From contig CALXUN010000018.1 in assembly GCA_944391705.1 (NCBI GenBank), positions 1-32,285 of the forward strand: a stretch of 32,285 nt of DNA, read 5' to 3'. The first letter of the stretch is position 1; each line of letters opens with the position of its first letter. The translations under genes and the position numbers were made by a program. This stretch comes from an uncultured Alphaproteobacteria bacterium (GTDB taxonomy: Bacteria > Pseudomonadota > Alphaproteobacteria > RF32 > CAG-239). Positions 15,243 through 23,689 of the stretch are shown here, in pieces. The notes beneath the pieces are model-generated. The model was given only the letters and a program-made list of their open reading frames with translations, made no database searches and was not told the origin of the DNA.

Positions 15243-15311
15243 CGGTATTGTCTTTCCCTATAAAGCAAAGTATACCATAAATGTTATTTTTGTCAATAAA
15301 TGGGATAAAAA

Positions 15312-15344
15312 CAAAAAAGAGCGGCGTTAAAAAACGCACGCTCT
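15312..15344 (-). terminator. Terminator of the unknown gene at 15356
   Basis: On the minus strand AGAGCG and GCGTT pair with AACGC and CGCTCT around TTTT, with one bulged base, followed by a T-run. It begins 11 bases after the stop codon. Confidence 0.8.
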
Positions 15345-15355
15345 GAAATTTAAAT

Positions 15356-15733
15356 TCATTCTGTTAATTCTTCCAACACCTCAAACATCACTGCGATGTG
15401 ATGTTTGGTAGCAATCGTAACCACATGGCACATACCAGCTTCCGAAAGCGCTGAAAAATCATCAAATTCTTTTGATTTGACGAAATCTTCCAATTGCGTG
15501 TAGACCATCATCATCGCAAGTTTGTCGCGATAATGGCCTTTTTTCACCTGTTCCAAAGCCAAGATTATGCATCCGGCAATCTCATAGAGCTTAAATATGA
15601 GCATACCTGCACCGCTTATGCCGCATTGCCAGCCTTCACGGATATCATTGGCCCAACCGCTGCGGTATATGGTCAGGGCATTAATTGTTTCATCAATTTT
15701 TTCAGGTGTTGTAAGATACTTTTTGTTTTGCAT
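15356..15733 (-). CDS. Unknown protein, 125 residues
   Basis: I do not recognise this protein. It appears soluble or peripherally associated: no signal peptide, and a moderately hydrophobic helix at about residues 37-62 (GISGAGMLIFKLYEIAGCII). The C-terminal part is helical and rich in methionine. The start ATG has no clear Shine-Dalgarno sequence. A hairpin (AAAGAGGG 15753-15760 with CCCTCTTT 15778-15785) lies just upstream and could affect translation or termination. A dedicated terminator downstream supports that the gene is real. The rest of the stretch up to the tRNA promoter holds nothing that I can identify. Confidence 0.6.
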   Translation of the reverse strand: MQNKKYLTTPEKIDETINALTIYRSGWANDIREGWQCGISGAGMLIFKLYEIAGCIILALEQVKKGHYRDKLAMMMVYTQLEDFVKSKEFDDFSALSEAGMCHVVTIATKHHIAVMFEVLEELTE

Positions 15734-15944
15734 AAAAAAACTGGGTTTGTTTAAAGAGGGCTTAAGTTACTCCCGTTCCCTCTTTTGGTTAAAGGATAAA
15801 AAAATGCTTTAAGCAAAAGAGATGTTATAAAAAAAGCCTCCGGTGCAAACCCGAAAAATTTCCAATAATATCCAAAATACTTAAAACATACTTGTAATAT
15901 ACATATGTTTTTGTCTAAAAGCAAGTTTTTTTAGAAAAAATATG

Positions 15945-15971
15945 TTGCATTTTATTAAAATTGGTTATAAT
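15945..15971 (+). promoter_or_regulatory. Promoter of tRNA-Arg(CCT)
   Basis: A perfect -10 TATAAT (15966-15971) with TTGCAT (15945-15950) 15 bases upstream, which is a short spacer. Initiation would fall about 10 bases before the tRNA. Confidence 0.6.
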
Positions 15972-15988
15972 CCGAATATATCTTATTT

Positions 15989-16065
15989 GTCGGCGTAGCT
16001 CATCAGGATAGAGCAACAGTTTCCTAAACTGTGGGTAGTGGGTTCGAGTCCCGCCGCTGACGCCA
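15989..16065 (+). tRNA. tRNA-Arg(CCT)
   Basis: A 77-base cloverleaf with encoded CCA. The acceptor stem is GTCGGCG with CGCTGAC (one wobble), the anticodon stem ACAGT/ACTGT holds loop TTCCTAA giving anticodon CCT, and the T-arm is GTGGG TTCGAGT CCCGC. It reads the rare AGG codon. tRNA genes of this type are common integration sites, and its 3' end is duplicated at 16118-16133. Confidence 0.95.
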
Positions 16066-16072
16066 GTTGTAG

Positions 16073-16109
16073 TCTCCGCGAGTTTGAAATAATCCGCGGG
16101 GATTTTTTT
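16073..16109 (+). terminator. Terminator after tRNA-Arg(CCT)
   Basis: TCTCCGCG (16073-16080) pairs with CGCGGGGA (16095-16102), 8 bp with one wobble, followed by seven T. Confidence 0.85.
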
Positions 16110-16117
16110 GACTCCAG

Positions 16118-16133
16118 CCCGCCGCTGACGCCA
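16118..16133 (+). repeat. Direct repeat of the tRNA-Arg(CCT) 3' end
   Basis: CCCGCCGCTGACGCCA, identical to the last 16 bases of the tRNA (16050-16065), recurs 68 bases downstream. It includes the 3' T-stem strand, acceptor strand and CCA. No tRNA body precedes it. It looks like an attachment-site remnant or a tandem duplication of the tail. Confidence 0.8.
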
Positions 16134-16137
16134 ATTA

Positions 16138-16177
16138 AAACACCTGCGCACTGTTTCAAGCCCGTGGGTGTTTTTTT
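16138..16177 (+). terminator. Terminator after the duplicated tRNA tail
   Basis: An 11-bp stem with two wobbles (16138-16148 with 16163-16173), ending in a run of seven T (16171-16177). Its sequence differs from the terminator at 16073-16109. The rest to 16291 is AT-rich and non-coding. Confidence 0.8.
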
Positions 16178-16291
16178 AACAGCAGCGGAGATTTTTATTT
16201 AAAAAGGCTGCGGAAGATAAAAAAACATTAATGAAGCTTAAATTATTTTTTATTATAAATATATCATAAACAGTTTTTTAAGGAGAACATT

Positions 16292-17164
16292 ATGGAAAAC
16301 GGACGACAGCCCCTGATGGTCGGTATCGGCGAGCTTTTATGGGATGTTTTTTCCGACCATAAAAAAGCCGGCGGCGCCCCGATAAATTTTGTTTATCATG
16401 CGGCACAGCTTGGTGCCAAGGCGTATGCAATAAGCGCGGTCGGAAACGATGAAAACGGCGCCGAAATTTTAGCCGAACTCAAAAAGAGCGGTATAAACGG
16501 AATTATAGCCACCACAAATTTCCCGACCGGAACGGTCGAAGTTAAATTAAAAAACGGCATCCCGGATTATACAATTGTTGAAGATGTCGCCTGGGATCAT
16601 ATTCCGCTTGAGCCGGAAGCAGAAGAAATTTTAAGAAAAGCCGATGCCGTTTGTTACGGCACGTTGGCTTCCCGCCATGAAAACAGCCGGAAAAATATAT
16701 TAAAAATGTTCTCATTCGTTCAGCCGGAAGCAATAAGGCTTTATGACATTAATCTGCGCCAAAGTTATTATTCGGCCGGTTTGATTGATACGCTTTTAAC
16801 ACATGCCAATGTTTTTAAAATTAATATTGATGAAATGGCCGTGCTGCGTCCGCTGCTGGATTTGAAAGGAAGCGATGAAGAAGTCTGCCGCATTTTAATG
16901 AAACGTTACGGCTTAAAATATCTTATTTTTACTGCCGGTGAAAAATTCAGCCGCATATATTCCACAACGGAAACCTCTTATTTTGAAACGCCACAGGTCA
17001 AAGTAGCCGATACCGTCGGCGCCGGCGATTCATTTTCCGGTGCTTTTGTTTATGCTCTTTTGAGCGGAAAATCCCTGAAAGAAGCACACCACACGGCCGT
17101 AAATGTATCGGCTTTTGTCTGTACCAGGGAAGGTGCCTGGCCCAAGTATGATAAAACATTTTAA
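16292..17164 (+). CDS. PfkB-family sugar kinase, probable fructokinase
   Basis: The 290-residue protein is a ribokinase/PfkB-fold kinase. The N-terminal GIGELLWD and GGAPINF substrate-binding motifs fit fructokinases, and the second signature DTVGAGDSFSGAF (240-252) contains the catalytic base Asp246. It would phosphorylate fructose to fructose-6-phosphate. AAGGAGA precedes the ATG. It is followed by an MFS transporter gene 16 bases later, making a compact uptake-plus-activation pair like those in Bacteroides. Substrate choice among fructose and related sugars is inferred from motif and neighbour. Confidence 0.85.
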   Translation: MENGRQPLMVGIGELLWDVFSDHKKAGGAPINFVYHAAQLGAKAYAISAVGNDENGAEILAELKKSGINGIIATTNFPTGTVEVKLKNGIPDYTIVEDVAWDHIPLEPEAEEILRKADAVCYGTLASRHENSRKNILKMFSFVQPEAIRLYDINLRQSYYSAGLIDTLLTHANVFKINIDEMAVLRPLLDLKGSDEEVCRILMKRYGLKYLIFTAGEKFSRIYSTTETSYFETPQVKVADTVGAGDSFSGAFVYALLSGKSLKEAHHTAVNVSAFVCTREGAWPKYDKTF

Positions 17165-17180
17165 ATAAAGGAGAAAAGCA

Positions 17181-18347
17181 ATGGTAAAACAATCTCAAAA
17201 ATCAATGGTTGTCTGGCAGCTTGTTCCGGTCATGCTCGCTTTTTTTGCCATGGGGTTTGTGGATTCTGCCGGCATTGCCACCAATTATGTCAAAGCTGAT
17301 TTCGGATTGTCGGATACGGTTGCCAACTTGTTTGCCTCAATGGTTTTTTTCTGGTTCTTTTTAGCTTCAGTGCCGACCGGAATGCTGATGAACAAAATCG
17401 GACGGCATAAAACCGTTTTATGGAGTTTGGTCGTTACCTTGCTGGCCGTTATTTTGCCGCTGATAGATTACAACCTGCCGTTAATGGTTGTGTCTTTTTC
17501 GCTTTTAGGGATAGGCAACACCATGATGCAGGTGTCAATTAATCCGCTGTTGTCAAACATTGTCAGTAAAAAGCGCCTTTCAAGCGCCGTAACCTTTGGC
17601 CAGTTTGTCAAGGCGGTGGCAGCTTTTGCCGGTCCGCTTTTGGCAAGCTGGATGGCGGTAAAATTCGGCAACTGGCGGCTGTTGTATGTCATCTTTTTGG
17701 CCGAAGGCGCCGTTGCTCTTGTAAGCCTGTATTTTGATAAAATTCCCGAAGAAAAGCTGGAAGGGAAAACCGCCGGTTTCAAGCAAAGTTTTGCTTTGTT
17801 GGGCGATAAACTGGTCTTCCTTTCCTTTATGGCCGTTTTATGCCATGTCGGTATTGATGTCGGCACCAATGTGACGGCACCTAAAATTTTTATGGAAAAA
17901 CTTCCGGTTACATTGGAAACGGCGGCAATGGCCACCGGCGTTTATTTTCTTTTCCGGACTTTTGCCAGTCTGTTCGGGGCATATATCCTGGCCAAATATT
18001 CCAGCCGCCGCTTTTTCCTGATAAGTATGGTGATTTTGGCCACAGGTCTTGGCGGCCTGATTGTTTTTGACGATTTGAAAATGCTGTATGTCTGCATGGG
18101 ACTGATCGGCTTTGGCAATGCCAACGTTTTCCCGATTGTTTTTTCACAGGCGATGTTATCAAAACCTGATAAGAAAAACGAAGTTTCGGCCTTGATGATT
18201 ATGGGTATCTGCGGCGGCGCGGTTTTTCCGGTGTTGATGGGGGCAGCTTCCGATTTGCTCAAATCTCAGGATGGTGCCGTCATGATTATGGGCGTCTGCG
18301 TGGCTTATCTGTTGTTCATGACCGGAAAAATTAAAGACAAAGCCTGA
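17181..18347 (+). CDS. MFS sugar transporter (FHS/FucP-like)
   Basis: The 388-residue protein has about 12 hydrophobic segments and major-facilitator features, including MNKIGRHKT in the loop between segments 2 and 3. The N-terminal half contains GIGNTMMQVSINPL, like the fucose/glucose-galactose proton symporters. A strong AAAGGAG site lies before the ATG, and it is in an operon with the kinase, so import of the kinase's sugar (probably fructose) is likely. It ends 2 bases before an opposing small gene. Confidence 0.85.
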   Translation: MVKQSQKSMVVWQLVPVMLAFFAMGFVDSAGIATNYVKADFGLSDTVANLFASMVFFWFFLASVPTGMLMNKIGRHKTVLWSLVVTLLAVILPLIDYNLPLMVVSFSLLGIGNTMMQVSINPLLSNIVSKKRLSSAVTFGQFVKAVAAFAGPLLASWMAVKFGNWRLLYVIFLAEGAVALVSLYFDKIPEEKLEGKTAGFKQSFALLGDKLVFLSFMAVLCHVGIDVGTNVTAPKIFMEKLPVTLETAAMATGVYFLFRTFASLFGAYILAKYSSRRFFLISMVILATGLGGLIVFDDLKMLYVCMGLIGFGNANVFPIVFSQAMLSKPDKKNEVSALMIMGICGGAVFPVLMGAASDLLKSQDGAVMIMGVCVAYLLFMTGKIKDKA

Positions 18348-18349
18348 GT

Positions 18350-18601
18350 TTAAGGGCGGTATTCTTTGCAGGTCCGGTTGCCGGGAATCATGGCGCGGTC
18401 GCTGTCGGGGAGGTTGTCCATTTCCCCGAAATTATACATGCTGCAGTTAAATTCTTCCGCGTCATCCAGTCCGCCGTTTTTTATGTCAATAATCGTATCA
18501 TCGGACAAACCCGAAATGTGAAAGTCAGGCAGCGGCCTGTCTAAAATTTTTTTACGCCGGATGTTATGAATTTTTTTGTTTTTGATATCTTCCGTAATCA
18601 T
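18350..18601 (-). CDS. Small unknown protein, 83 residues
   Basis: I do not recognise this protein. It starts with a basic stretch (KNKKIHNIRRKK) and ends acidic and polar, with two cysteines. It has no membrane segment or signal. The ATG at 18599-18601 is chosen because AAGGAG lies 7 bases upstream; a longer frame from 18661 lacks such a site. It converges on the MFS gene with a 2-base gap and no visible terminator. Confidence 0.5.
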   Translation of the reverse strand: MITEDIKNKKIHNIRRKKILDRPLPDFHISGLSDDTIIDIKNGGLDDAEEFNCSMYNFGEMDNLPDSDRAMIPGNRTCKEYRP

Positions 18602-18734
18602 ACATGTTCTCCTTGAAAATTTACACAGATATATATGCGTTTTAAAAAAATTAAACGGCAATGGCGGATAATTATGCCTTTATTAAGCATTTCCCGCTAG
18701 AAAGAAAACATAAGTGTTAAAAAAGGAAATAAAA

Positions 18735-19070
18735 ATGTCTAAGAAAACCTGTTTTATGATTTTTGTTACCGCCGTAATAGCCTTAATTGCTGCCTATGTG
18801 TTAAGAGTTGGCGCAGTTACGTCACAGGCGGAAAATATTTTTGCCGCCATGCGCAGCCCGTATATAGCCGGAGCAGCGGTTGTTCTGGCACTGTTGTTAA
18901 ACAAACAAAAGCATTATTGGCTTATTATGCTCGGTTGCGCGGTTTTAACGGCAGTTCTCATTCAGCTTTTCATTGCCGGCGGCAGCCTGACGGTTTGGGG
19001 TATTGTTTATAAAACTGCTGCCTTTTTGGTATATGCCTATCTGGTAACTTTGATAAGATTTATGATATAA
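18735..19070 (+). CDS. Small multi-spanning membrane protein
   Basis: The 111-residue product has four likely membrane helices: about residues 6-25, 44-60, 66-88 and 90-110. The start ATG at 18735 has AAGGAAA upstream; an in-frame start 21 bases earlier is less well placed. I cannot name a family. A hairpin lies 9 bases after the stop. There are no informative neighbours. Confidence 0.6.
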   Translation: MSKKTCFMIFVTAVIALIAAYVLRVGAVTSQAENIFAAMRSPYIAGAAVVLALLLNKQKHYWLIMLGCAVLTAVLIQLFIAGGSLTVWGIVYKTAAFLVYAYLVTLIRFMI

Positions 19071-19079
19071 GTTATTGCA

Positions 19080-19110
19080 GGCACCGGCGCACGGTATGGC
19101 TGCCGGTGCC
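19080..19110. terminator. GC-rich hairpin between converging genes
   Basis: GGCACCGGC (19080-19088) pairs with GCCGGTGCC (19102-19110) over 9 bp. No T-run follows on either strand, so its role as a terminator is uncertain. Confidence 0.4.
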
Positions 19111-19121
19111 GTAATTGCCGG

Positions 19122-19472
19122 TTATGGCACCTTCGGGGCTTCCGTTTGAGAGGTTGGAGCCGTTTGAAGCGGGTTTTGTTCTTCCCCTTCCTCTTCTGCC
19201 TCAAGCTCCCCTTCTTCCGGTTCGTATTGTTTCTCGTCTATCAATTTCACCGAAAACCATTTCCCGTAGAAATATAACAGTTTTGCCATATCAAACCACG
19301 GCAGATTCCCCGTACGCTCTGATTTTTTTATCCGACATTCCGGTATTAATGTTGCCGCCGATACCTTCGAGGCTGATATCCGGTGTTTCGTCCGATAGTC
19401 ATGCATCCGGTGTAATAGTTGGACATTAAATGATTTTTTCACCACTTTCGCGTGGCAGCTTCTTTTGCTCAT
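19122..19472 (-). CDS. XRE-like helix-turn-helix protein with acidic tail
   Basis: The 116-residue product has a region at about residues 30-72 that fits the Cro/C1 (XRE) helix-turn-helix pattern: ISASKVSAATLIPECRIKK, then SERTGNLPWFDMAKLLYFYG. The last 35 residues are very acidic, with several Glu runs, then Pro/Thr. The start at 19472 is preferred because GGAG lies 9 bases upstream; an ATG 15 bases earlier lacks a site. A regulatory role is likely but the target is unknown. Recognition is by pattern only. Confidence 0.5.
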   Translation of the reverse strand: MSKRSCHAKVVKKSFNVQLLHRMHDYRTKHRISASKVSAATLIPECRIKKSERTGNLPWFDMAKLLYFYGKWFSVKLIDEKQYEPEEGELEAEEEGEEQNPLQTAPTSQTEAPKVP

Positions 19473-19504
19473 GTTTTTTAACTCCATCTTTGTTTATAAA
19501 ATTA

Positions 19505-19620
19505 AAACAAAACCGCTTTGAAAAACAAAGCGGAGGAGCCAAACAACTGCCTAACATCAGTCCCCGTTATTCGCGCCAAGGACTTATATCGGGAACTCCC
19601 CTTTTCAAGGAGTTTTTTAG
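19505..19620 (+). ncRNA. Candidate small RNA
   Basis: A perfect 8-bp hairpin CCGCTTTG/CAAAGCGG (19513-19533) is followed by a stretch with AGTCC/GGACT pairing. A terminator-like hairpin AACTCC/GGAGTT (19594-19614) then ends in six T (19613-19618). No plausible coding frame ends at this terminator, so a short untranslated RNA is a possible explanation. I cannot match it to 6S, 4.5S, tmRNA or RNase P, and no clear promoter is seen. The remaining bases to 19723 show nothing else. Confidence 0.3.
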
Positions 19621-19723
19621 TGAAGATGTCTTGTGGACACCACCGTCACACGACGGCAGTGCTTATATTAAAGAATTATGTGATTTTTGCAAGCAGTTTC
19701 TTTGCCGAAAATAAAACCTTAAA

Positions 19724-19755
19724 TAAAAAAATCCCCTCATCAGGTTGATGAGGGG
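19724..19755 (-). terminator. Terminator of lipoprotein gene
   Basis: On the minus strand a perfect 10-bp stem (19755-19746 with 19742-19733), a 3-base loop and then a T-run (plus-strand A/T-rich 19731-19724). Confidence 0.9.
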
Positions 19756-19777
19756 AAAACGGGTATCAAAAACGATC

Positions 19778-20791
19778 TTATTTTGCGGTTTGAGCCGCCG
19801 GTGCTTTTGCGGTTTCAGCCGCCGGAGCTTTTGCAGTTTCAGCCGCCGGTGCGGTCTGTTTGCCGTTTTCGGTTTCTTTTTTATTTCCGGTTTGAGTTTC
19901 TGCCGCGTCATCTTTTTTGGTTTCCGGTGCGGCTTTCTTCGGGGCTATCGGAAAAATCTGCACGCCGTTATAAGTTTCAACCTTGGCTTTGGAAGGCTTT
20001 TTGTTTTTTGCTTTGGCCGGTGCAGATGTCTGCTGGGCCGGCATATTCGGCGTAACTTTTGCTTTAATCGGTTTATTTTCGGCAGCAGATGTCAGAATTG
20101 GTGCCAGCGGATAAGCGTCCTTGGGCAGCCGCATCAGCATATAGCCGGAACCGCCGCCGTATGCCGGGCCGGACAAGCCGATAGAGTAATATCCGCCGAT
20201 ATAGCCGTAATCCAAATCAATATAGTCAATGGCAAACAGGGTTTTAATGGTGGTGTTGCCGATGGTTGTCATTTTGCAGCTGTAACCGGCATCTTCCATG
20301 ACAATGTTGCTGGCATTTTTTACATAGACGAGCGTTTCTGCCGGTTTGCATACCGGTGTCTGACCATTATAGGTAACGTTGTAGTTTAAAACCAGATTAA
20401 GCGACTTATTGCCCAAAGCTGCCGAAACGTCGGTAATTTTAACATCGTCAATATACATGTTAGCCGGTGTAACGCCGACGGTAATCGGAAGTGTTACATA
20501 ATTTTCCGTGCAGACATGGCTGGCAGCATCGGCAGCGCAGAGCAGGGCTTTGCTTTGCGTGTTATTGTCCAAAAGGTGCAAAAGGGAATTATAAATATAT
20601 TCTTTTGACATGGAAAGTTTTGCCGGGGCGCACTGTTTTGAACGGCAGACGACAACCGAACGCGGCAGGCTTATCTGCGGCTGCCAGACTTCTGCCCGCT
20701 GGCTGCCTGAATATCCCGGATTGCTGCTGCAGGAAACAATGGCGGCAAGAGCGCCGAAAGCCGATAAACTTAAACTGAATTTTTTCAACAC
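19778..20791 (-). CDS. Lipoprotein with Ala/Pro/Lys-rich repeat tail
   Basis: The 337-residue protein has a lipoprotein signal with lipobox IVSC (Cys21). The middle part (about 30-245) is beta-rich with cysteines, including RSVVVCRSKQC, and a glycine/tyrosine-rich stretch (DYGYIGGYYSIGLSGPAYGG). From about residue 255 to the end it is low-complexity Ala/Lys/Pro/Glu, finishing in two full and one partial copies of an 8-residue unit (AETAKAPA), encoded by 24-base repeats at about 19783-19850. The start is GTG at 20791, with GAGGG 7 bases upstream. I do not recognise the family; an envelope surface or wall-spanning role is inference. Confidence 0.7.
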   Translation of the reverse strand: MLKKFSLSLSAFGALAAIVSCSSNPGYSGSQRAEVWQPQISLPRSVVVCRSKQCAPAKLSMSKEYIYNSLLHLLDNNTQSKALLCAADAASHVCTENYVTLPITVGVTPANMYIDDVKITDVSAALGNKSLNLVLNYNVTYNGQTPVCKPAETLVYVKNASNIVMEDAGYSCKMTTIGNTTIKTLFAIDYIDLDYGYIGGYYSIGLSGPAYGGGSGYMLMRLPKDAYPLAPILTSAAENKPIKAKVTPNMPAQQTSAPAKAKNKKPSKAKVETYNGVQIFPIAPKKAAPETKKDDAAETQTGNKKETENGKQTAPAAETAKAPAAETAKAPAAQTAK

Positions 20792-20914
20792 GGTCAAACC
20801 CTCAATATTAAATCCTATAATGAAAAACTTAACGCAATAATATGAAAGAATCGTAAACAAAAATTTGGGTTGCGCAAATTTTATAAATCCTTATACTAAA
20901 GGAGGATTTTTAAA

Positions 20915-21397
20915 ATGAAAACAAGTTTTTTGACATTTGCCGTCTTTTTGCTGGTTTTTGATGCCAATGCTCAAAATGCCGTTAAGGTTGTAGACGGTGA
21001 CAGCCTGGAGATAAACGGCGCGTCGGTGCGTCTGGTCGGTATAGATTCGCCTGAATATCTGCAATTATGCGATGATGAAAGCGGTAATAAATATGAATGC
21101 GGACAACAAGCCTTGGAATATATGCAGGATATGGTGGCAGGATGTTTGGCCCGCAAAGAGGATATCCGGTGTGAAAAAAAGGGAACCGACCGCTATAAGC
21201 GCGATTTAAGTATCTGTTACTGCGGCGGGCTTAATCTTAATGAAGAAATGGTTAAAGCCGGCTGGGCCGTGACTTACCGTCATGAAATGTTTAAACCGGC
21301 CGAAGAAAAGGCAAAAAAGGCCAAAAGCGGAATTTGGCAGGGTCGTTTCATGCGTCCGGAACTGTACCGTGTTTTGAAAAGATATTCCAAAACGTAA
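20915..21397 (+). CDS. Secreted thermonuclease-family nuclease
   Basis: The 160-residue protein is a staphylococcal-nuclease-fold (SNase) enzyme. A signal peptide covers residues 1 to about 19 (ending DANA). Calcium-site and catalytic residues are visible: Asp27 and Asp29 (VDGDS), Arg39 (VRLVGID), Asp44, Glu47 and Arg96 (DRYKRDLS). Several cysteines suggest disulfides, fitting export. It probably degrades nucleic acid in the periplasm or outside. A strong AAAGGAGG site precedes the ATG. It is a single gene ahead of the ribosomal protein operon. Confidence 0.9.
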   Translation: MKTSFLTFAVFLLVFDANAQNAVKVVDGDSLEINGASVRLVGIDSPEYLQLCDDESGNKYECGQQALEYMQDMVAGCLARKEDIRCEKKGTDRYKRDLSICYCGGLNLNEEMVKAGWAVTYRHEMFKPAEEKAKKAKSGIWQGRFMRPELYRVLKRYSKT

Positions 21398-21427
21398 ATT
21401 TTTATTTAAAAATAACCGAAATTGTTG

Positions 21428-21455
21428 TTGACAGCTTTAAAAAGTTATGTATATT
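21428..21455 (+). promoter_or_regulatory. Promoter of rplU-rpmA
   Basis: TTGACA (21428-21433), a 16-base spacer and TATATT (21450-21455). The leader would be about 40 bases to the rplU ATG at 21503. Confidence 0.7.
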
Positions 21456-21502
21456 GCAAGTCAACGTTTTATGTTTAAATCAAAAAAATTAGGTGGAATA
21501 AA

Positions 21503-21805
21503 ATGTACGCAGTAATTAAAACAGGCGGAAAACAATATAAAGTGGCAGCGGGTGACGTTGTCAAAATTGAAAAAATCGCCGGTGAAGAAGGCAAAGAAGT
21601 AATTTTTAACGAGGTTTTGGCTTTGGGTGAAACTGTCGGTACGCCGTTTGTTTCCGGCGCCAGCGTTAAAGCAACGGTGTTAAAACAGGCCAAAGATGCT
21701 AAAGTTATTATCTTTAAGAAAAAAAGAAGACAAAACTATCGTCGTAAGAACGGCCACAGACAACAGGTTACACTGGTCAAAATTACCGACGTCTGTGAGA
21801 AATAA
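21503..21805 (+). CDS. rplU: 50S ribosomal protein L21
   Basis: The 100-residue product has the L21 start MYAVIKTGGKQYKV and the basic FKKKRRQNYRRKNGHRQ segment that contacts 23S rRNA. Length is normal. It is followed after 22 bases by rpmA, the universal pairing. Its own near-consensus promoter lies upstream. Confidence 0.98.
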   Translation: MYAVIKTGGKQYKVAAGDVVKIEKIAGEEGKEVIFNEVLALGETVGTPFVSGASVKATVLKQAKDAKVIIFKKKRRQNYRRKNGHRQQVTLVKITDVCEK

Positions 21806-21827
21806 TAAGTTTTAAGGAGATATAGAA

Positions 21828-22079
21828 ATGGCACATAAGAAATCAGGCGGTAGCTCATCCAACGGGCGCGATTCTATCGGACGTCGTTTGGGTGTTAAGA
21901 AGTTTGGTGGTGAAGCTGTTATTCCCGGCAACATTATCATCCGTCAGCGCGGCACGAAATATCATCCGGGTTCAAACGTTGATATGGGTAAAGATCATAC
22001 GATTTTTGCCGTTGCCGAAGGCAAGGTTGAATTCAAGAAAAAAGACGATAAGGTTTTCGTTTCCGTCGTCAGTGAATAG
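21828..22079 (+). CDS. rpmA: 50S ribosomal protein L27
   Basis: The 83-residue product begins [16 protein letters not shown], the unprocessed type whose N-terminus reaches the peptidyl transferase centre. GVKKFGGE and [12 protein letters not shown] are typical. AAGGAG precedes the ATG. A strong hairpin terminator follows, before obgE. Confidence 0.98.
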   Translation: MAHKKSGGSSSNGRDSIGRRLGVKKFGGEAVIPGNIIIRQRGTKYHPGSNVDMGKDHTIFAVAEGKVEFKKKDDKVFVSVVSE

Positions 22080-22098
22080 TCTTTAAGTTTTAAGGCGG

Positions 22099-22127
22099 AG
22101 GGGGTGAACGTTCACCCCCTTTATTTT
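22099..22127 (+). terminator. Terminator of rplU-rpmA
   Basis: A perfect palindrome AGGGGGTGAAC/GTTCACCCCCT (22099-22120), then TTATTTTT. It lies 51 bases before obgE and could allow partial read-through. Confidence 0.8.
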
Positions 22128-22138
22128 TCAAAGTTTGA

Positions 22139-23236
<1,098 letters not shown>

Positions 23237-23264
23237 AGCGCTAAAATTGAAGGAGCATGAAACC

Positions 23265-23606
23265 GTGGAAAATACCGGAGATAAAATTTTAAATATCATT
23301 AAAAACACGTTGGAAAACAATAAAGCGGAAGATATCATTGCCATTGATCTGAAAGGCAAAACTTCCATAGCCGATTATATGGTGGTTGCCAGCGGCACCT
23401 CGCAGCGCCATGTTGCCTCTTTGGCAGAAAAAGTCTGTGAGGAATTGAAGAAATCCGGATTTCAGGTTTCCATGGAAGGCGAGGAAAAAGCCGACTGGGT
23501 GTTAATTGATGCCTTTGATGTGATTGTCCATATTTTTAAGCCCGAAGTGCGGGAGTTTTATAATATTGAAAAAATGTGGCAGTCGGCAGCTGTTGCCAGA
23601 AAGTAA
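23265..23606 (+). CDS. rsfS: Ribosomal silencing factor RsfS
   Basis: The 113-residue protein (Iojap/RsfS family) binds L14 and blocks subunit joining. SIADYMVVASGTSQRHV and EGEEKADWVLIDAFDVIVHIF are the family core. The GTG at 23265 is chosen because AAGGAG lies about 9 bases upstream; a longer frame from a TTG at 23247 would put this site inside the gene. It follows obgE closely and ends in a strong terminator. nadD, often nearby in other species, is absent here. Confidence 0.95.
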   Translation: MENTGDKILNIIKNTLENNKAEDIIAIDLKGKTSIADYMVVASGTSQRHVASLAEKVCEELKKSGFQVSMEGEEKADWVLIDAFDVIVHIFKPEVREFYNIEKMWQSAAVARK

Positions 23607-23617
23607 ATTTATAAAAT

Positions 23618-23649
23618 AAAAAGCCTGATACCGCAGTATCAGGCTTTTT
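23618..23649. terminator. Bidirectional terminator between rsfS and mrp
   Basis: A perfect 14-bp stem (23618-23631 with 23636-23649) around CGCA, with A/T-runs built into both ends. It can stop transcription from rsfS and from mrp. Confidence 0.93.
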
Positions 23650-23689
23650 GATTGTTGCCGGTAAGTTAATCTAACATCAAGCGCTCAGA

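Noticed and set aside
15915-16151. 78-codon minus-strand frame containing GGTRTHYPQF
   Set aside because: It is antisense to tRNA-Arg(CCT) and its promoter; no start signals.
18693-18704. CCCGCTAGAAAG shared with 32229-32240
   Set aside because: Twelve bases shared between two unrelated contexts, with no similarity beyond; likely chance.
19430-19748. Plus-strand frames of 94 and 76 codons
   Set aside because: They cross hairpins and terminators in three different contexts, lack ribosome binding sites and have no protein-like pattern.
19745-20389. 214-codon plus-strand frame rich in Cys, Phe and Arg
   Set aside because: It mirrors the repetitive tail and body of the lipoprotein gene on the other strand, which has a lipobox, ribosome binding site and terminator.
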